Shown here piece after piece: positions 59,690 to 64,000 of a stretch of DNA of 64,000 nucleotides; positions within the stretch are counted from its first letter, which is position 1; every line of letters begins with the position of its first letter. This DNA is from Plutella xylostella. Lineage: Eukaryota; Arthropoda; Insecta; Lepidoptera; Plutellidae. Under the pieces are notes generated by a model. That model searched no databases. It was not told the DNA's origin and saw only the letters and a list, made by a program, of their open reading frames with translations. The DNA lies in the NCBI RefSeq assembly GCF_932276165.1, contig NC_063991.1, positions 1,293,001 to 1,357,000 on the forward strand. Reading direction: 5' to 3'. A program made the position numbers and the translations under genes.

Positions 59690-60185
59690 CAATGATATTT
59701 TAATTTACACTTTACGAGCAAAAGAAACGTCTCACCAAATAGCACCCCAATCTACCCCAGAGCTCTTATTTGAATTAGTTCGGTTTGAAGATTTGTGACT
59801 TTATTCATTGGTATAGTGCCACAAACTTATCTTTTCCGGTGACAGCGAACTAAATTGATCCATATCTCATTACTTACTAATGAATTGTATATATTAAAAC
59901 ATTAGATGGGTTTATTAACACCGCAAGAGCGAAATAACAATACGAACAAACTTAAAATCTTATCTCTCTCTCTCTCTCTCAGCCTTCCGTAGTCCACTGT
60001 TGGACATAGGCCTCTCCTATGTCCTCTCCTAAAATCTTATAGAATTAAGAAATATTAGAGATTTATTTGAGCTGTCACCGGAACAGATAAGTTTGTGGCA
60101 CTATACAATGGTTTTCATTAGGTTGAACTTAAAACGGTTTGACAGTAAACAAAATACGGTCAGTTTTTTGCTTTGTTTTTGTAGT
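59690..60185. mobile_element. TIR element (CTTAGATT family) cut by an LTR element
   Basis: GCAAAAGAAACGTCTCACCA ... GAGCTCTTATTTGAATTAG ... AAAACGGTTTGACAG ... TTTTTGTAG belongs to the family; the right TIR is missing because the LTR starts at 60186. It also holds the MITE at 59816-60101. Confidence 0.6.
59816..60101. mobile_element. TIR element, GTGCCACAAACTTATC family, with (TC)n insert
   Basis: Both TIRs, TA flanks. An insert at about 59960-60042 holds (TC)9 and an RTE-like CAGTCCACTGTTGGACATAGG piece, flanked by AAAATCTTA. Confidence 0.7.
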
Positions 60186-60462
60186 TGTGTTTTAAATTCA
60201 CAAGTTAAACACTTTCTAGGATTTTAAATAGTTTTATTGAGTAATCTCAACACGTGCATCAGTTGGCGCCCGTTCGAAATCTGACGTCTAGGGTTGCCCT
60301 TGCTCAAAATAATATCCAAGTCACAGGTACGTATGCTACCTCAAATAATACTTTTATACGTCAAATATCGCACAGGCTCAAAATAATATTACACAAAATA
60401 ACGATTCAAATTACATAATCTTAACAGTCGGCCATCCTGAACATGTGTCTGGCCCAGACACA
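60186..60462 (-). repeat. 3' LTR of a minus-strand LTR retrotransposon
   Basis: On the minus strand it starts TGTGTCTGGGCCAGACACAT and ends AATTTAAAACACA. It contains ACGTATAAAAGTATT (TATA) and CTCAATAAAAC (polyadenylation). The other LTR is presumably beyond base 64000. The boundaries rest on TG...CA and on the left neighbour being cut there. Confidence 0.6.
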
Positions 60463-61289
60463 TAAGGAATTTCACCTGATTAACATAAATAAACAATAAC
60501 ACTATAAAATAAGACTATAAATGGAGGAAGATACGGTACCCGCTTACCCGCTGTCCTACAAAACTGCGTCCAATGGACCTACTATGTCTTAGAGTCTGAC
60601 AGGTGAAGTACATACAACATAACATCAAGTATTTCAGACCCCTCTTTCATTAATTAGTAAGACCGTACCGTACCGTATCCTTATCCCTTATGAAAATATA
60701 AATCAATAACTATAAGTACATTTTCCAACATCAACTCGTCAACTTTACACACTCACACAATCAAAATATCTCATATCTAACATGTATCTAACTGACCGTG
60801 CATTGAAATGGTAGACATAATAACGAAACAAAGGGAAAAACATCATTCTAAACATTTGTATAGGTCTTATTCTGATAAATGTATGCTCATATTACGCTCA
60901 TATTAAGCTCTGGATTTCCTTAGTAAGTTAAGATAAATTATAATTTAAAAAAATATAATTATATAATAAACCTAGAGCAGAAGACAATTTTAGATCGACC
61001 TCACTTTATACTTATGTAGTTATACCAAAAACAACAAATTAATTATAGAATAAAACTAGAACGGAATACAATTTTAGAGCAATCTTACTTTATCCTTATA
61101 AATGTATACCTTTCGGCCATCCCCATAATCGCGAATGTCCCCATTCGATCGACAACCATTCTAACTGACACCATCTGCAGGTTCACTACGGTTCTTCACC
61201 AGGATGAGCTTCTTCGGGCTTATCGGACTGACAGGGCACCACTTGCACACAGCGTGCTACTGCTTCACTCCTACGATGAATTAATGAGT
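60463..61289 (-). other. Untranslated 3' region of the LTR element
   Basis: AT-rich, with no coding frame on either strand. It includes (CGTAC)n at 60663-60677 (ACCGTACCGTACCGT). Confidence 0.45.
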
Positions 61290-61765
61290 CTGGGCACCGC
61301 TTACACGCACTAGGTGTTTCGGCCTCACTCCAGATTATATTAACAAGCCTGGGCACCGCTTACACGCACTAGGTGTTTCGGCCTCACTCCAGATTATATT
61401 AACAAGGCTGGGCACCGCTTACACGCACTAGGTGTTTCGGCCTCACTCCAGATCATCATTAACAAGTCTGGGCACCGCTTACACGCACTAGGTGTTTCGG
61501 CCTCACTCCAGATTATATTAACAAGCCTGGGCACCGCTTACACGCACTAGGTGTTTCGGCCTCACTCCAGATTATATTAACAAGGCTGGGCACCGCTTAC
61601 ACGCACTAGGTGTTTCGGCCTCACTCCAGATCATCATTAACAAGTCTGGGCACCGCTTACACGCACTAGGTGTTTCGGCCTCACTCCAGATCATCATTAA
61701 CAAGTCTGGGCACCGCTTACACGCACTAGGTGTTTCGGCCTCACTCCAGAGTATCGTTAAGCGAA
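61290..61765 (-). repeat. 59/60-bp tandem array, eight units, with higher-order pattern
   Basis: CTGGGCACCGCTTACACGCA begins units at 61290, 61349, 61408, 61468, 61527, 61586, 61646 and 61706. Types A (59), B (59), C (60) follow the order A-B-C-A-B-C-C in their spacings, so a 178-bp triplet was duplicated. On the minus strand the 60-bp units read ETPSACKRCPDLLMMIWSEA, a 20-residue repeat with CxxC; the 59-bp units break that frame. Confidence 0.9.
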
Positions 61766-61892
61766 TAGGACACCGCTTGCAAGTACTGCCTGCTTTGGTC
61801 TCGATCTTGTGCCCCCTCTTGGCCACACGCACCTCCAGGTACCACGAGTACAACGTTGGTACTTTGGCCTCCTCCGGATCGTTGCAGTTCAA
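61572..61892 (-). CDS. Open frame with CKRCP repeats (uncertain coding status)
   Basis: 106 residues: a non-repeated start (EEAKVPTLYSWYLEVRVAKR) then CKRCP units over the first three to four repeats. It has no match to pol or env that I recognise. The frame is lost as soon as 59-bp units begin. It may be a by-product of the array. Confidence 0.3.
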   Translation of the reverse strand: MNCNDPEEAKVPTLYSWYLEVRVAKRGHKIETKAGSTCKRCPIRLTILWSEAETPSACKRCPDLLMMIWSEAETPSACKRCPDLLMMIWSEAETPSACKRCPALLI

Positions 61893-62153
61893 AGGGGAAA
61901 TGGATGAAAGGTTTTAAGCTAATAATTGCTTAATGGAATAGTGATATCAAATGAAATAGCCATCAAAAAGAATGATCAACTTTATACACCTAACATCAAG
62001 AACATATATTATCGTTTCAACTACTCCCTATCATCATAATCGCTTTCTGATTCTGATTCTACAAATCTCACCCGAGGTTTCATTTTGTCCACCGAAAATA
62101 TATTTTTATATTTTTTTGTCTTTGAGTCTAAATCTTCATCAACATTAAACTGA

Positions 62154-62359
62154 TCAATTAGGGTAGCATTTGTCGTTACCACGCTCCGAAGTCGTGATAA
62201 TCAAACCATTTTTTGTGTGATTACTTGACTTTGATTGGTCTCTATCTGAATTATTTATCCCTTTGCAGTCTCTATCTAAATGCCCGAATCGACGGCAGGT
62301 TTTACATTTGACAACCTCCTTCGGACATTTACTGACCACATGGCCTGTTTCACCGCAAT
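62154..62359 (-). pseudogene. Gag zinc-knuckle region, downstream half
   Basis: After the insertion the frame continues CGETGHVVSKC (end of the first knuckle) and a complete second CCHC knuckle, CKTCRRFGHLDRDC (C-x2-C-x4-H-x4-C), then a Ser/Asn-rich tail to TGA at 62154. It belongs to the Gag at 63110 onwards. Confidence 0.7.
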
Positions 62360-63109
62360 GGACAACATTTCAAAAAAACTAAAGCTGCTATAAATCGATA
62401 ACCATTTCGAGATATAGCTCTAAAGACCACAAAAAAAATGTTTTTGTATTTTTCGGATGTATCATTTTCGAGAAAATCATGAAATAGTAAAAAAGTGCTG
62501 ATGACGTCATGCATCAGGTGCGATGCGTTTTGATGATCAAAGCCTATAGATTTAAAAACAAAGTAACTGTCACTTTCATTTTTGATTGACGTTGACGTTT
62601 TATCGTGACGTTGTTGTTTATTTGGGTCATTTTCATAAATTCTGTTCTGACACTTTCTGACTATTTTTAGTATATATCATATAAAATGGTTAGTACGTAT
62701 TAAGAGATGACCTCTATACAATATGTCCCTGAGCATGCCACCGCCTACACAGCTGAAAAAATGCTTATGATTATTTTTTTACATGATAAGTAAGTAGGTA
62801 CTTTGTATCATCAGAAATATCAATGTCATTTGAAAATGACCCATTTGTTGATTGGCATGTAAACAAAGTTTAAATGTCACTTGTCAGTGTCATTTATGTT
62901 TTTCTTCGAGACCAAGGCAATAGACAAAAATAAAAATTGAGCCTAATATGTGACGTCCCTTCCGGTTTTAAAATAATTAACTTTAAAGTTAAAAATAACA
63001 TGCAAAAATTAATGTATATACAAAATAAAAAAATACGGGTCCTCTAATTTTTTATAAACTTTCCGAATAGCTAATAAAAATATAGGGTAAAGAAAATGAA
63101 ATGTTGTCC
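62360..63109. mobile_element. 750-bp TIR element inserted in the gag zinc knuckle
   Basis: TIRs GGACAACATTTC and GAAATGTTGTCC; AT on both sides (62358-62359 and 63110-63111) is a possible 2-bp duplication. Removing the element restores the first CCHC knuckle without any base change. No coding capacity; AT-rich interior with GACGTTGACGTT motifs. Class unknown. Confidence 0.7.
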
Positions 63110-64000
63110 ATTGTAACAGGTTATGCTGGTCACTGTCTTTGCATTAAAATCGTTTGGCCTACGAGAAAAGTTTTGAGACTCAGTATCACGGTTGGTTGAG
63201 AAAACCCGTCTAGGTGTGTCGGCATTTTTACTCGTAATATTTCGGAAATATTTTAACACACCTGCTGGTTCTTGCAGATTCGCACCCTGAACGTTCATTT
63301 TAATATTAGGGTCGTCGATTCCGTTTGTAAGACAATGTACTGCCTTTTTGCCCCGTAATTCGCATCTATTTATAAACAGCATTTTGTCATAATAATATTG
63401 CTCGAGTGTTTCGTTATGCCGAGTTTTCCTAGACAACATCTCAAACAGCATGTCACCGTAATTCTCTTCAATCGAGAATTCTTCTAGCAACTGTTCCTGC
63501 AGCTCAGCCCATGTGAATTTAATGCTAGCTAAGCCGTCGTACCATTGTTTAGCTAAGCCCTTCAATCTCGGTAACGCACAATATATAGTTTGCCTTTCGC
63601 TCCAACCATAAACATGCGCGGACTCGTTGATTTTTGATAACCAGTCTTTCATAGTTTGTGTTTTAGCTTGCGGGTCAAAATCTGGTATAACATTTTGTGC
63701 GGCTTGCAATCCAGCTCCAGGAGACGCGGTGTTATTACGTTCATTTAAAGCAGTGACAAGTTTTTCTACCAATGTATTTTCGTTGGCTGGTTTCGAGCAA
63801 TAAGATGAATTCTGGTGTCGGTCCTTTTGGGCGGATAGTATTGAAGAGGAACGATGTTTCTTCCTACTATTCACGCGCCGACTTTTGTGGGTCATAACAG
63901 GAGATGAATGACTGTCCGAAGAACTAGGCCTGTACGGAGGCTTACGCGTCTTCCTGTGTCCGCGTTTGTAATGTACGTGACACTTGCCACTACTATCCGT
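63110..64000 (-). pseudogene. Gag protein of the LTR element, interrupted and running off the window
   Basis: The minus frame is open from base 64000 (35 more codons precede the Met at 63895, so that Met need not be the start) to the insertion at 63109. A basic, Ser/Arg-rich N-part is followed by a retrotrans_gag-like core (MKDWLSKINESAHVYGW, LPRLKGLAKQWYDGL, LEEFSIEENYGDMLFEMLSR) and the start of a CCHC knuckle (TCYN). The knuckle is split by the 62360-63109 element. The downstream half is at 62154-62359. Confidence 0.75.

Larger units (their letters stand above)
60186..64000 (-). mobile_element. LTR retrotransposon, gag present, pol not found (partial in window)
   Basis: Minus order: gag (from beyond 64000 to 62154), untranslated region with a 59/60-bp tandem array, 3' LTR. 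I find no protease, reverse transcriptase or integrase motif between the gag stop and the LTR, although 1.7 kb separate them. So it is either a non-autonomous gag-only element or has lost pol. A Ty3/gypsy type is likely from the Gag (retrotrans_gag) and CCHC style. Confidence 0.6.

Noticed and set aside
60240..60285. Plus-strand primer-binding site TTGGCGCCCGTTCG after a 76-bp LTR
   Set aside because: The minus-strand reading (TATA, AATAAA, TG...CA and gag all on the minus strand) explains the segment better, and the match to a tRNA 3' end is only about eight bases.
61290..61765. A CRISPR array
   Set aside because: Units of 59-60 bp follow one another without unique spacers, in a eukaryotic LTR element.

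Overview
The window looks like a repeat-rich, AT-rich nuclear region from a moth or butterfly (Lepidoptera). The main reason is its repeat complement: dozens of copies of a Helitron-type element carrying (GTCT)n/(GACA)n, several tRNA-derived SINE families with A and B boxes, a 5S-rRNA-derived SINE, many short terminal-inverted-repeat (TIR) elements, and 3' ends of non-LTR retrotransposons. The species cannot be named from sequence alone. There are no bacterial operons and no CRISPR array.

Host genes. The clearest host gene is on the minus strand, in eight short coding exons from 57209 down to 50602. All exons have AG/GT borders, all seven junctions keep the reading frame, and they join into a 354-residue protein with a signal peptide, a charged linker and two Kazal-like cysteine domains. 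A polyadenylation signal lies 75 bases past the stop. No single open frame shows this gene because every exon is under 180 bases and the introns are full of transposons. On the plus strand, a 708-base open exon (8029-8736) encodes a basic, then cysteine-rich protein of unknown function. It ends at a good donor and may join in phase to a short terminal exon at 17878-17934. A GC-box cluster at 7433-7515 could be its promoter.

Layout. 1-7400: SINE, TIR-element and Helitron copies, and a 2.2-kb hAT-type element (5122-7310) with a perfect 8-bp target duplication that encloses a decayed RTE reverse transcriptase. 7400-18000: the plus-strand gene and its long transposon-filled intron. 18000-30700: SINEs, Helitrons and a three-level transposon nest (about 23970-24865). 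30741-33826: a 3.1-kb TIR element of unclear class with TIR-derived repeats near one end. 37325-44840: the 3' end of a non-LTR element interrupted by a complete, probably recent BEL/Pao retrotransposon (37811-44698), with LTRs differing at one base, a tRNA-Tyr primer site, a single 1,898-codon gag-pol frame and a 5-bp target duplication. 44840-50500: mixed repeats. 50602-57209: the Kazal gene. 57300-60185: nested TIR elements and SINEs. 60186-64000: the 3' part of a minus-strand LTR element that keeps gag but shows no pol; its zinc knuckle is split by a 750-bp TIR insertion and its 3' region holds a 59/60-bp tandem array.

Most of the window is therefore mobile DNA. The biological points of interest are the hidden Kazal gene, the intact BEL element, the iteron-bearing TIR element, the gag-only LTR element and the many dated nests.
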